Shown piece by piece: positions 1-8,489 of a stretch of 13,906 nt of DNA; position 1 is the stretch's first letter, and every line of letters begins with the position of its first letter. The stretch is from Thalassiosira profunda (lineage: Eukaryota; Bacillariophyta; Thalassiosirophyceae; Thalassiosirales; Thalassiosiraceae), in assembly GCA_036939355.1 (NCBI GenBank), contig JALLAP010002327.1, forward strand, positions 1 to 13,906. Direction: 5' to 3'. Both the position numbers and the translations under genes were made by a program. Under the pieces are notes generated by a model that was given only the letters and a program-made list of their open reading frames with translations, was not told the origin of the DNA and ran no database searches.

Positions 1-19
1 CACGCGCCAGGCCACTTAC

Positions 20-3000
20 TCCATGTCTTGGGCGGCGGTTGCCAAATTGGCCCGCTCCAGGCTGTTTTGGATGACTTGCCTGATTTGCCGGCGAAAATGG
101 GCAGCCGGTTCCAGGTGGGCCGATCGGTTGGTTTGCCCCCCGGCGCCGGCTGCACCATATCTATTTTGGTAGGAGGCCCCGTCGATGGGGGACCAACCTC
201 GCCCCCTGATGGCGGAGCTGGCTCCGTTGGAACGGCGGGGCTGAGTGTGGGTGGAGGCACCGGAAGACCCCCTATCTGAGTTGGTTGAAGGGATATTGTT
301 GGAGTCATGGTTGGGCTGCAAGAAAGGAGAAAGAATGACCCGTCAAATAATCATACGGTGCAATATTGAAGGAAATGATGCTGGGTGGTCGACGCACCTT
401 ATGGTCGGCGTCTCTGTCGGCAACTCTGTTGGTTCTACAATGGGATTGCCGGACGGAGTCTAGGTAGAGAGAAAGAAAAAATACAACCGAGAGAAATGAG
501 AGCATCTTCAGCGGTCTCAAAAGAGAGGAGATTCATGACGCCAAGCTTACCATTGTTGGATCAACTGTCGGATCGCTCGTCGGGCTAAGAAGAAGTTATT
601 ACGGCAACAACGCTGTGAGAAGCACCGTTCCATGTTTGCAAATATGCCACGTAGTAAACTCACCTTATTGTCGGAGTATCGGTAGGCGTGTACGATGGGC
701 TGACCGTCGGCTCCAGGGTCGGATCTATCGTCGGATCGAGGGTGGGAATAAGAGTTGGTTCGAGCGTAGGGTCCAACGTTCTGCGCGCAGGAATTGAAGA
801 AAGAGGTTGTCAGCAAAGTCAATCAAACCAGTAACATCAATTGAGCAAACATCACTTACGGCTCAAGGGTGGGACTGAGGGTGGGGCTCAACGTCCTGCA
901 CCAATCGCAAGCAGAGGGCGGGGCACGAATGGTCAGCTCAAAAGCACACATTGTTTCAACCACTGATTCAGCAGAAGACTTACGGCGACAGCGTGGGCGA
1001 CAGGGTCGGTGACAAAGTCGGCTCGATAGTGGACGGGGGAAACGAGGGACTTGCGCTCCTGCAATCAGGTCGACGAGGTTGGTAAGATGCATCAGACGAG
1101 CAAAGGAGACTGGTCGACAAGCATCGGACTTACGGGTTCGCCGTGGGAGATGCGCTGGGAGAGGCGCTCGGCATGCCTGAAGGCGAATCCGTGGGATGAC
1201 CGCTCGGCTTCGAGCTCGGGCTCGGATCCGAAATGAAGTACATGTCATCGATGAAAAACCCATTCAAGTCCGTCGGCGGAGGAGGCAGGAACTGATCTGC
1301 CAACCCCAGGGGATTGTACTGCCACACCCACGTGATCGTCTTCGCCCCCTCCGGAAGGTAAACGGTTTGCTCCTCCCACTGATCATTCGGGTCCTGCTCC
1401 TCCGCGCCGCCGCCCACCTTGGCGCTGTCAACGTACCAGGTCACGAGGTCGAGGGTGGGCGTGGTCAGGTCGAGGGCCGAGAAATAGAATAATCCCTCGC
1501 CCCAGAGGGGGTTGACGTCGAACACGAACGTGCGGGTCACTTGGTTCTGGTTGAGCGCGATGATCGTGTTGATATCGGGACTGCGCAGCGAGTACACTCC
1601 TTGCTGCGCAACCTCGGTCGTCAAGTGCCACTGGTCAATGTCCTCCGTGTTCAGACCCAGCTCGGGGTACCCGCCCTTCTCGAAGCCGTTGTAGTACAGG
1701 GCATCGACAGGGACAGACGTGGGGGCGACAGTCCTTGCTCCAACGTAGTAGACATCGTCCACGAAGACGCCCGCCCTGGCGGTATTTGGGAGGGACGGAT
1801 CATCCCTGGGGTTGTACTGGTAGTTCCACATCACGGTGTGCGCCCCCCCTTCCAGTTCGATGGAATATTGCTTGAAGCTTTGGTCTTGGGCGGGCGTCTC
1901 AAATAAGGAGCCATCCACGAAGACGTCCACCCTGTCGATCGGAAAGACTGCGCCCGCGAAAATCGAGTAGTAGAGGGTGCCTGCTTGTGGGTAGTTGATG
2001 CCGAGCGTCAGCCTCGACTCTTTCGGCGTGAATTCCAGGTTGTCCAAATCCGGAGCTGTGACTGAATGGGCTCCCCGATTGGCCCTCTCTCTCGTGATGA
2101 ACCAGCTGGCATCGCCGCCCTGGCTCCACTCCAACCCCAGCGACCCATCCTCGAAGTCGTCGTGGTACAACGTATTGGCGGGCCAAGTGGTCTCGTTCGG
2201 GATGAAGCGGACGTTATCGATAAACACCCCCGCCCGCGCAACGCTGTCGTCGGCCGGGGCTTCGCCCGGCAGCAGATTGTTTGGGTTGTACGAATACACA
2301 AACGTCGCGATGTGCGGTCCGGGGTCGATGTCGACGGACCACGGCTCGTAACTTGTCTTGCCCTGCCACTCGCCGCTGGACCCCGTCGATTCGCCGTCGA
2401 TCAAGAGGTCGATTGCGTCAATGGGCCCCTTGGCTCCGGCCAAGATATCGAACTGAAACTTCCCGCCGCCCCATTCGTCCAAAATGTTGATCTGCAGCGT
2501 CGCGATGCCCGACGTCCGCTGGGCGTTGTCCATGACAGGGGCCCGGACGGCGAACTTGCCGCTCTCGACCTCGTCGCGAGACACGTACCAGTCTCCGTTG
2601 CCGCCCCTCGACCACTCAGGGTAGTTCAAGATCGAGCCCTGCTCGAATCCGGTGTAGTACACCGCCCGCTGCGGCCACGTCGTCGGGGCCACGGTCCACG
2701 AGGGTTCTCCGCTGGGCATGCCGGACAAGCTCGGCGCCACGGAGGGCGAGGGAGACGGACGCGTCGTCGCGCTCGGCGCCGCGGAGGGGGACTGGGTGTC
2801 CGGGACGAAGTACATGTCGTCCACGAAGAACCCTCCCCCGATGGAAGTGTTCAGCTTGGCGTAGCGCCATTGCACGTTCGACGTCCCGGCGTCGAGCCGG
2901 ACGGAATACTGCTGCCAGCTCAGCTGTCCGTTCCACGCCGAGGCGTCGATCTTCTTCGCGTTGTTGACGAACAGCTCGACCCGATCGACGGGCGGATTGG

Positions 3001-4721
3001 CCCCGCCCCAGACCCAGAAGTAGAGGGTGCCGGACTTTCCCGGGGTGATCTGGAGTTGCAGCGTCGACGTTCCGGTCTGGATGAACGGAGCTTCGACCGA
3101 GTAGGATCCCCTCCTCGGCTTGGATGTGGACACGATCCAGGGATTGGCGACGGTCGAAGTCAATTCGGGGTATTCGTCTAGACCCCCCAACTCCAAGCCG
3201 TTCGTGTAAATGGCCGCCTCCAACCAGGTCGTGCTCGGGGCCGATGACGTCGTCGGCTCCGACGACACGGTCGGCTCGGACGAAAGAGTGGGCGCGTGGG
3301 AAACGGTCGGGGCCAGCGTCGGCCGCGTCGTCGGACTCGGCGTGGGATCGGGCGTGGGAGGGTCCGTCGTCCCGCACTCGTCGGCGGCGATCGGCCAGCA
3401 CGCCTGGCCGGCGGGACAGCCCCCGTCGGCCGGGCAGGGATTCTCGGGGCAGCTCAGCCGGGCGGAGGCCTTGTCCGCCCCGCAGACGGGGGTGATGGCC
3501 GCGAGGGGTCCCTTCGTGGGCGAGGCGGAGGGGGCCTGCAAAGGAATTGGAGGGGCACNCGGGGGTGATGGCCGCGAGGGGTCCCTTCGTGGGCGAGGCG
3601 GAGGGGGCCTGCAAAGGAATTGGAGGGGCACGGAAAGGTGAGCTTTGGGCTAGTCAAGGGAAAAAGGTGTCCATGAACAGGTGTGCCCCCAATCCTTCAT
3701 CCGCTCATGGTCACATGATATGTCTCGGCTAGGTGCAACCCGCGAGATGGCGCCCCAGCTTTCTCAGCACAACGTTTGGCACACGGTGCACATCACATGT
3801 TCCACCCTGGCCCTTCCGTGCATGAGCCAAATCTGGACTTGGACCATGACCTCCCTCCCCCATTTCCCTTATGTATGGGCAGGTGCTCCATGACTTCTCA
3901 TCCCCCCATTTCCAATCGACACCCCCCAAAGAGTACACAAGCGCACTCTCCATGGCAAAAACAACATTCTCTTTCTCTCCCTCTCCCTCGCTCACCTTGG
4001 TGGGATCGACGGGGGCCGGCGGGGCCTTGGGCCCCGTGGGCCCCGCCGTCGGGCTCCCCGTCGCGGGACGTTCCGTGGGAGATTCCGTCGGAGGGGACGT
4101 CGTGGGCTCCACCGACACCGAAGGCCGCAACGATGGATGGGGGGTGGGCTCCATAGACGGCGAAGGAGAAGGCTCGGGCGTGGGCTCCATCGACGGCTCC
4201 GGGGAGGGCCCCGGAGTGGGAGCGCCCGTCTCCGTGGGCGGGAAGGAGGGGGCGCTCGTCTGCGATGGGGCCCGGGTGGTAGAGGGGCGCAAGGAGGGGT
4301 GGTCGCTGGGACTCTGCGTCGTGGTGGGGGGCGCCGACGGAAGGTCAGACGGATTTGGCGTGATCGATGGGGCTTGCGAGGTGGTGGGGGAGGGCGTCTC
4401 GTCCACGAACACATCATTCATCATGCGAGGCTGTGGAGGGCGTGCATCAATATTTGCAGACGAGGACGTGAGGAAGAGAGCTCGAGCGGTCGCGGCGCGC
4501 TGCCTTATTCGCCCACCATCTCAAGAACTCACCTGCTGAATGTGCCCGAAGAGCACGTCGCCGTGCGCCATGCCCCGCCGCCGCGGGCGGTGGCGGCGGG
4601 GCTCCGCGCGCCCCTCGAAGAGGTCGCCGCGCGCCGCGCCCGCGAGGAAGAGCGCGGCGGTGGCCGCCCCCGCCACGGCCCGCGGCGACGGCGTCGCGCG
4701 CGGCCGCCTCGTCCTCTTCAT
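20..4721 (-). CDS. Gene A: secreted or surface protein with four beta-sandwich-like domains and a Pro/Thr stalk (3' end outside window)
   Basis: Unrecognised gene, probably an extracellular or cell-wall-associated binding protein. Proposed exons on the minus strand are 4721-4533, 4430-3996, 3535-1134, 1058-984, 895-860, 780-664, 584-551, 459-398 and 315-20. All junctions are GT-AG and keep one frame for at least 1215 residues, and the last donor (GTAAGT, 19-14) sends the message beyond the window. Residues 1-32 look like a signal peptide with a basic start (MKRTRRPR) and an Ala/Leu core. This decides the start, because the frame stays open upstream without an obvious signal. Residues 64-225 are Pro/Ser/Thr-rich linker. 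A six-Cys module spans 226-262. Four related domains of about 140-170 residues follow at roughly 313-454, 491-657, 659-807 and 817-977, most opening with a (Y/D)xGFE-like motif and ending in a (V/I)DD-x-Y-(F/Y)-like motif. A PTxxP stalk fills the rest, with a Lys/Ser patch (GKSGKSSK) near the window edge. The fold resembles MAM or cleaved-adhesin beta-sandwiches by eye only. Surface location is inferred. Confidence 0.75.
398..1058 (-). repeat. Mini-exon array encoding PTxxP stalk repeats
   Basis: Five short exons of gene A: 1058-984 (75 nt), 895-860 (36), 780-664 (117), 584-551 (34) and 459-398 (62). They encode repeats of the type PTLSPTLSPTLEP and PTLDPTLEPTLIPTLDPT. Introns in and bordering the array are 75, 88, 79, 79, 91 and 82 nt. 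The first three exons are multiples of three and lie between introns that split a codon after its second base. The last two together make 96 nt with the same outer phase. Each could therefore be skipped or duplicated without a frame change. Donors are GTAAGT, GTGAGT, GTAAGC and GTGCGT. Acceptors are mostly preceded by pyrimidines. Confidence 0.72.
1230..3222 (-). repeat. Four tandem diverged beta-sandwich-like domains in gene A
   Basis: Each unit runs from a YYTGFE-, YHDDFE- or YYNGFE-type start. It continues through a Trp-containing strand, a G-x-(Y/H/F)-S/A-V-x-(A/S)-P strand, a 'PIDRVDVFVDG'-type strand, and a 'W-x-Y-x-YNP'-type strand, to a final GVFVDDVYYV- or GFFIDDMYFI-type strand. Approximate windows are 3222-2800, 2689-2190, 2185-1740 and 1712-1230. 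The first unit lacks the YNP element (it reads WRYAKLN). Units 2 and 3 are joined almost directly, whereas units 1 and 2 are separated by a Pro/Ser linker. Conservation is at the protein level, not as DNA identity, so the duplications are old. Domain identity cannot be settled by eye. Confidence 0.65.
3487..3631. repeat. 72-bp perfect direct repeat flanking a single N (likely assembly artefact)
   Basis: Bases 3487-3558 and 3560-3631 are identical and separated only by N3559. Each copy carries the acceptor site and first codons of gene A exon 3, at 3535 in the first copy and 3608 in the second. Merging the copies leaves intron 2 at about 387 nt and removes a spurious reading frame that starts at 3631. 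I read this as overlapping contig ends that were joined rather than merged. Confidence 0.85.
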
Positions 4722-5779
4722 CGTTCTGCAATTTGCAATTTGCACCGTCGCTGCGTTGACGTTCCCACCTCGGTCTTTCCCGGGCGGTGCACCCTCCTGC
4801 GTCTCAAGCGCAACGGGATGTCGCGCCACAAGGTTCACCTCTCGCCGGCGCCGCTGATGGTTCTCTCCGCGGCCGTGCAGGGTTGCCGCCCGTGTCAAGC
4901 GCCAGTTCTCATGCATGCAGGGTCTGCGGCCGCGTTCGACGTCGTAGGGGGTCTTGGCAACTGGACGCGGGAGAGGGGCCCAAGTCTGGTGCGTGAAGCT
5001 CATGCTTGCTTCTTGGGCGGGGGCGGGCCGGACTTGCGTTCTCATTTGGGGCTGTGGTGTCCTGTGCGGCACTGAGAATAGCGCTCCAACAATGCAATGA
5101 GAGCAATTGCTACGCTGGACAATAATGCAAACATTGAGGATTTGTAGCGCACGAAGTACAATACCGAGTGTCGTAAGCAATTTACGTAGTGCTAGATTTA
5201 CCTAAGAAGTTCGAAGCTGTTCCCAGATGGAAAGTCTAGCTCAAACACCCCTGACTTTTGCCACGAAATTATACCCCAGGGCTCAAACACCCAACTGTGT
5301 TCACACATTTATCTGCTGCATTTACCCCAGGAAGCATTTGCAATTTTCCGGTATTCCAGGGCTAATGCCTTTTCAGACCGGCACTAGAGTCACTCTCAAA
5401 ATAGGCCAAGAAAGGAGAAACACATGACTCGTTTCTCCACGTAGGAATTAATCATAATGACGTTTGGGGTCATTCAAATATGCTCAAAAATGAGAAAGGG
5501 GCCAAACAAAGTTGCCACCCTGAAAATTTCGGCCAGCAGAAGAGAGCCACATGATGTGCCCACAGGCCGATTTTGGTGCGCACCCGCCGAATCCGGCACG
5601 CTGCGCCCGAGCCGTTGCCAACTGGCTGCCGAACTCTTTTGCGGGGGCGCCATGTCTCGCGTCGGCGGTCCCATGAAGCCGCGAGGAGCCTCTATCTACT
5701 GCACCTCAGAACTTCACTTCCACCCTCACACCTTGCGGCTTACATCATCATCTAACGACCTCCACCCCAGCGCGTAACG
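4722..5779. other. Intergenic region between divergent genes A and B
   Basis: About 1.06 kb between the start codons of gene A (leftward) and gene B (rightward). It should hold both 5' leaders and promoters, but I cannot name a defined element. The part near gene A is GC-rich, and from about 5080 to 5560 it becomes visibly richer in A/T. A 12-base direct repeat, GCTCAAACACCC, occurs at 5239-5250 and 5281-5292, and TACCCCAGG occurs at 5272-5280 and 5323-5331. Reading frames here (for example 5457-5777, plus) have no domain or start context that I would support. Confidence 0.5.
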
Positions 5780-7126
5780 ATGGCGACCCTCTCCCAGCTC
5801 GGCGTGCCCTACCTCCTCGACGACTCCGAGGAGTCGGAGGCGGCGGCGGGCGGCAACACCGAGTGCGGCCAGGCCCCGCCGCCGGTCGACCGAGAGCTGC
5901 ACGCCCTCCTCCAGCGCGCGGCCGCCAACGCCACCGGCGGCACAGCCGGCGCCGACGTCAGCCAGTACGTCGCCATCCTGAAGGACGAGTGGATCATCGA
6001 CGTGGAGGGCCTGCGGCGTCTGGAACCCGGCGCGCTCGACGAGCTGCTGCCGCTGTTGCTGAGCCAGGAATTGCAGCGGCTGGTGCGCCTGAGCGACGAG
6101 GGGCGGCGGCCGCCGCACGCGCAGGGGTTCAACCGCCACGGGCACTGGCGGCGGAGCACGCACCGGAAGAGGAGCGACTTTGGGTTGGGCGGGGGCATGG
6201 ACACCATTCCGGAAGCCGTCGCCCTGGGCGACGAGGACGCGTCGTCGTCGTCGTCTTCGGCGGGGAGGCACTACGAGCAGACGTACGCGTCCAAGCCCGC
6301 GGCGGCCCAGACCGCCTCGCACAAGAAGAAAGCGGCCCCCGACAGGACGTACATCAACAGCACCATCCAGTACGTCCAGAACAAGAAGTCCCAGGCGTTC
6401 TGCCGCATCTTCGACCTCTTCGATCACTTCTGCTCGTCCAACTTCAAGGATTACGACGAGCCCAACAACAACGACATATTGAACGCCGCTGCCAGCGTTG
6501 AGGAGGAAGAGGGCGTGGACGACGACGAATTGCAGAAGATTTCCAATTCCGCCCCGTTCACGGCCGACCGCACCGAGCGGGCGTACCATTTGGTCGCCGA
6601 CGCGGGCCGGAAGGCCGACATCGTGACGAGCGCCCAGCGGAAGTTTCCCACAAGGGAGGCGCTCGAGGACGCGATCGCCGAGTGCGAGGCGCGGGTCCAG
6701 CGCGAGAAGACGGCGGGGACTACCATCGCCATAACGGCCGAGGACGACCTCCGCGGCCTGTACCCCCTGCGACTGATCCTCCCCACCGCCGCCGACCTCG
6801 CCGAGATGATCTCCGCGCTGCAGGAACGGCGCATGGCGGCCATGCGCAACCTCGACAAGAAGACGGTCGACGGCCTGGGCCGGGAGATCGACGCGCTGCA
6901 GCGCCAGGTGAACGAGGAGGAGCGGCACCGCCTTCGGAAGCGGTGGGAGGAGCGGGAGTGCAAGGCGTGCGGGGAGGCGTTCGTGCCGCCAAAGGGCAAG
7001 GCGTCGCGTGCGAGGGAGCGGCGGTGCGAGAAGTGCCGGGAGGTGTTCGGGAGCGAGACGCAGGCGCCGTCCGTGGTGCAGCGGGTGTTGACGAACGTCT
7101 TGAAGTCCGCTCCGGGTGCGAGATGA
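5780..7126 (+). CDS. Gene B: hypothetical 448-residue protein with C-terminal Cys4 motif
   Basis: Intronless frame starting at CG-ATG-GCG and ending in TGA. I do not recognise the family. An N-terminal acidic Ser/Glu/Ala stretch is followed by a helical region around residues 55-100 (YVAILKDEWIIDVEGLRRLE). That region resembles the SAM fold pattern in spacing, though weakly. A basic patch (WRRSTHRKR), a Ser run from a TCG/TCC microsatellite near 6240, and a Lys-rich segment come next. The central part (about 190-230) is rich in aromatic and acidic residues. Helices at about 330-390 are strongly charged and could form a coiled coil. C394-x2-C397-x18-C416-x2-C419 looks like a zinc-binding ribbon or treble-clef site. 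There is no signal peptide or membrane span, so a cytosolic or nuclear place is likely. Its high GC and codon pattern are like the other coding regions, and strong antisense frames across it are shadows. A role in nucleic-acid or protein binding is a guess. Confidence 0.8.
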   Translation: MATLSQLGVPYLLDDSEESEAAAGGNTECGQAPPPVDRELHALLQRAAANATGGTAGADVSQYVAILKDEWIIDVEGLRRLEPGALDELLPLLLSQELQRLVRLSDEGRRPPHAQGFNRHGHWRRSTHRKRSDFGLGGGMDTIPEAVALGDEDASSSSSSAGRHYEQTYASKPAAAQTASHKKKAAPDRTYINSTIQYVQNKKSQAFCRIFDLFDHFCSSNFKDYDEPNNNDILNAAASVEEEEGVDDDELQKISNSAPFTADRTERAYHLVADAGRKADIVTSAQRKFPTREALEDAIAECEARVQREKTAGTTIAITAEDDLRGLYPLRLILPTAADLAEMISALQERRMAAMRNLDKKTVDGLGREIDALQRQVNEEERHRLRKRWEERECKACGEAFVPPKGKASRARERRCEKCREVFGSETQAPSVVQRVLTNVLKSAPGAR

Positions 7127-7290
7127 TACACCTTGTAGAATGTTGGTACATTAGGTGGCAGCCAAACAACCAAAACATGATTATTTTTGTGCAGAGCAAC
7201 CACAGGAGCAGCCAAGTCGTTTCATACATGCGTTCAAGGCAGACAGTCTCAGGGCACTTCCTCATCAGCAGCAATCGTCTTCGATGCCTT

Positions 7291-7577
7291 CTACATCTTC
7301 TTTTGGCCTAGGCGGCATAAGGCCTCCATCCCAGTATGATCGCTGTCGCAATAGTAGCCTTGGGGGCAGTCAAAGTCAGACAGCTTGCCACAGCAAGGCA
7401 GCTCCCTGCCAAAATCTCGGCAGTCGATGTAAGGAGGCTGGCCTAGACGGCATACGGCCTCCATCCCAGTAGGATCGCTGTCGCAATAGTAGCCTTCGGG
7501 GCAGTCAAAGTCAGACAGCTTGCCACAGCAAGGCAGATCCCTGCCAAAATCTCGGCAGTCGATGTAAGGAGGCTGGC
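7291..7577 (-). pseudogene. Stranded 3' part of gene C: two intact six-Cys repeats
   Basis: Directly beyond the premature stop of gene C, another minus-strand frame carries two complete 45-residue repeats with the pattern C-x8-CC-x7-C-x5-C-x10-C, then CRLGQKKM and TAG. They match the interrupted repeat almost base for base, so this must be the original C-terminus of gene C. Its own possible start (ATG at 7605) lies inside the repeat and gives no signal peptide, so independent translation is unlikely. The break is either a true mutation, repeat collapse in the assembly, or a splicing event I could not find. The CC-x7-C-x5-C core looks like half of a granulin-type pattern, a resemblance only. 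Confidence 0.65.
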
Positions 7578-7646
7578 CTAGACGGCATACGGATTGCCAC
7601 AGCAAGGCAGATCCCTGCCAAAATCTCGGCAGTCGATGTAAGGAGG
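7303..7646 (-). repeat. 135-bp tandem repeat (2 full copies plus one deleted copy)
   Basis: Reading with gene C, copy A is 7646-7573 (74 nt), copy B 7572-7438 (135 nt) and copy C 7437-7303 (135 nt). Copies B and C differ at about five positions. Copy A equals copy B except that 62 bases after CTGTGGCAA are replaced by a single T. The unit is exactly 45 codons, so intact copies keep the frame. Confidence 0.85.
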
Positions 7647-8123
7647 CTTCCTACCGGGCTTGCGTCCTGACTTCGGCCTTCTCTTCAGTGGCTTCCGCCT
7701 TCCCTGCGGACGTTTCCGCTCATTCCTTCTCCCGGTTGTCCGACCTCTCCGTCCATGCGCCTTTCTACCTCCTCCTCTTCTGAGGTACTGTTTCTTCCGG
7801 CCACGTCTGCCCCTGCGCCTCCTGCGCCTGCCCCTGTTCTTCTTTTGCCGAAGTTCTCTCGAAATGGCCGTAGGATCGTTCCCCAGATCATCTGGCGGAT
7901 GTGTCTCCGCGACCAAATGTTCTTGTTCAGGAGCAGACACCAGGCCACCGCCTAATTCGCTTGAAACCTGAACTCCCAGCATCTCATCTCCGGCTGCAGT
8001 ATGGGCTGTCGGTCATTTGAAACAGTACAGCTGAGATAGGCGCGAGGAGGAAACGCTGCAACGCCCAGGCTACTAACCTGCAACAGAAATGAGTGATAGA
8101 ATCCCGATGTTTAGTAGTTTCAT
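7578..8123 (-). CDS. Gene C: small secreted Arg/Lys-rich protein with six-Cys repeat, frame-shifted
   Basis: Two exons, 8123-8078 (46 nt) and 7993-7578, joined over an 84-nt GT-AG intron (donor GTTAGT, acceptor CTGCAG) that splits an Ala codon. Exon 1 encodes a textbook signal peptide, MKLLNIGILSLISVA, in good start context (AACAATGAA). Residues 16-58 are acidic or neutral and propeptide-like. Residues 61-131 contain 39 Arg or Lys out of 71, including a run of six Arg. Residue 132 onward begins a 45-residue six-Cys repeat (PPYIDC...CC). As assembled, the first repeat has lost a net 61 nt, so the frame ends at TAG after GNPYAV, giving 153 residues. Secretion is well supported. The polycation suggests binding to an anionic partner such as silica, wall polysaccharide or nucleic acid. 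Silaffin-like or antimicrobial roles are guesses, because it is not Ser/Lys-repeated like silaffins. If only the second exon were used, translation would start at 7982 without a signal peptide. Confidence 0.75.
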
Positions 8124-8489
8124 TGTTCTCTTCTTGTGAGCTTTACAGTTGCTTGTTTTATGAGCAAGGACGTGAAATGAAAGGAGTCGTCTTGCTCATG
8201 CACTTGGTGTTGAATGCAAACTTGGACTTGATCATGGCTATCGAGAACTCTGGCAATCGCAGTACATAGGAAGCAAGCATCACAATGAGAACACTGGTAG
8301 TGCATCCGGCACTGGCTGTCGCGCACCACTCTCGTTGCTTGTCTGGGATGGAACGTGTGCCAGGCGGTAGCCTTTGGCCATTGATACTCAAGATGGCGAG
8401 CAACGGGCGGGCGCGGGGGAAGTAGAGAGACAACGTCGTTTGTTCATGAAATAATCATATGCATTAACATTCACCGCTGCAACCATGCC
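8124..8489. other. Intergenic region between genes D and C
   Basis: It should contain the 3' end of gene D's transcript and the promoter and leader of gene C, both on the minus strand. It is clearly more A/T-rich than the flanking coding DNA. I see no RNA gene, no long repeat and no convincing coding frame. Confidence 0.45.

Noticed and set aside
16..321. Minus-strand 101-residue frame at the left edge
   Set aside because: It overlaps gene A exon 9 in a different frame. The exon 9 frame fits the upstream splice phase, continues the Pro/Thr repeat, and ends at a perfect GTAAGT donor.
2066..3181. Plus-strand 371-residue frame
   Set aside because: It is antisense to gene A exon 3. The Arg/Val/Gly-rich composition is that of a GC-rich shadow frame, with no domain or start context.
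2616..3614. Minus-strand 332-residue frame
   Set aside because: It overlaps gene A exon 3 in another frame and depends on reading through the duplicated 72-mer and N3559.
3871..4539. Plus-strand 222-residue Gly/Ser/Val-rich frame
   Set aside because: It is the antisense image of the Pro/Ser/Thr linker in gene A exon 2, and it crosses that gene's introns.
5726..6928. Minus-strand 400-residue frame opposite gene B
   Set aside because: It is rich in Val/Leu/Arg/Gly as expected for antisense of GC-rich coding DNA. Gene B has the better start, the Cys4 motif and normal composition.
7303..7646. CRISPR-like array
   Set aside because: The repeats are 135 bp and contiguous without unique spacers, and they encode a Cys-rich protein repeat in a eukaryotic gene.
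7660..7971. Plus-strand hydrophobic Leu/Phe/Arg-rich frame resembling membrane protein
   Set aside because: It is the complement of the Arg/Lys-rich segment of gene C, so the hydrophobicity is an artefact of antisense reading.
8158..8433. Minus-strand 91-residue frame upstream of gene C
   Set aside because: It has no signal peptide in frame with exon 2 and no recognisable features, and the A/T-rich sequence fits an intergenic region.
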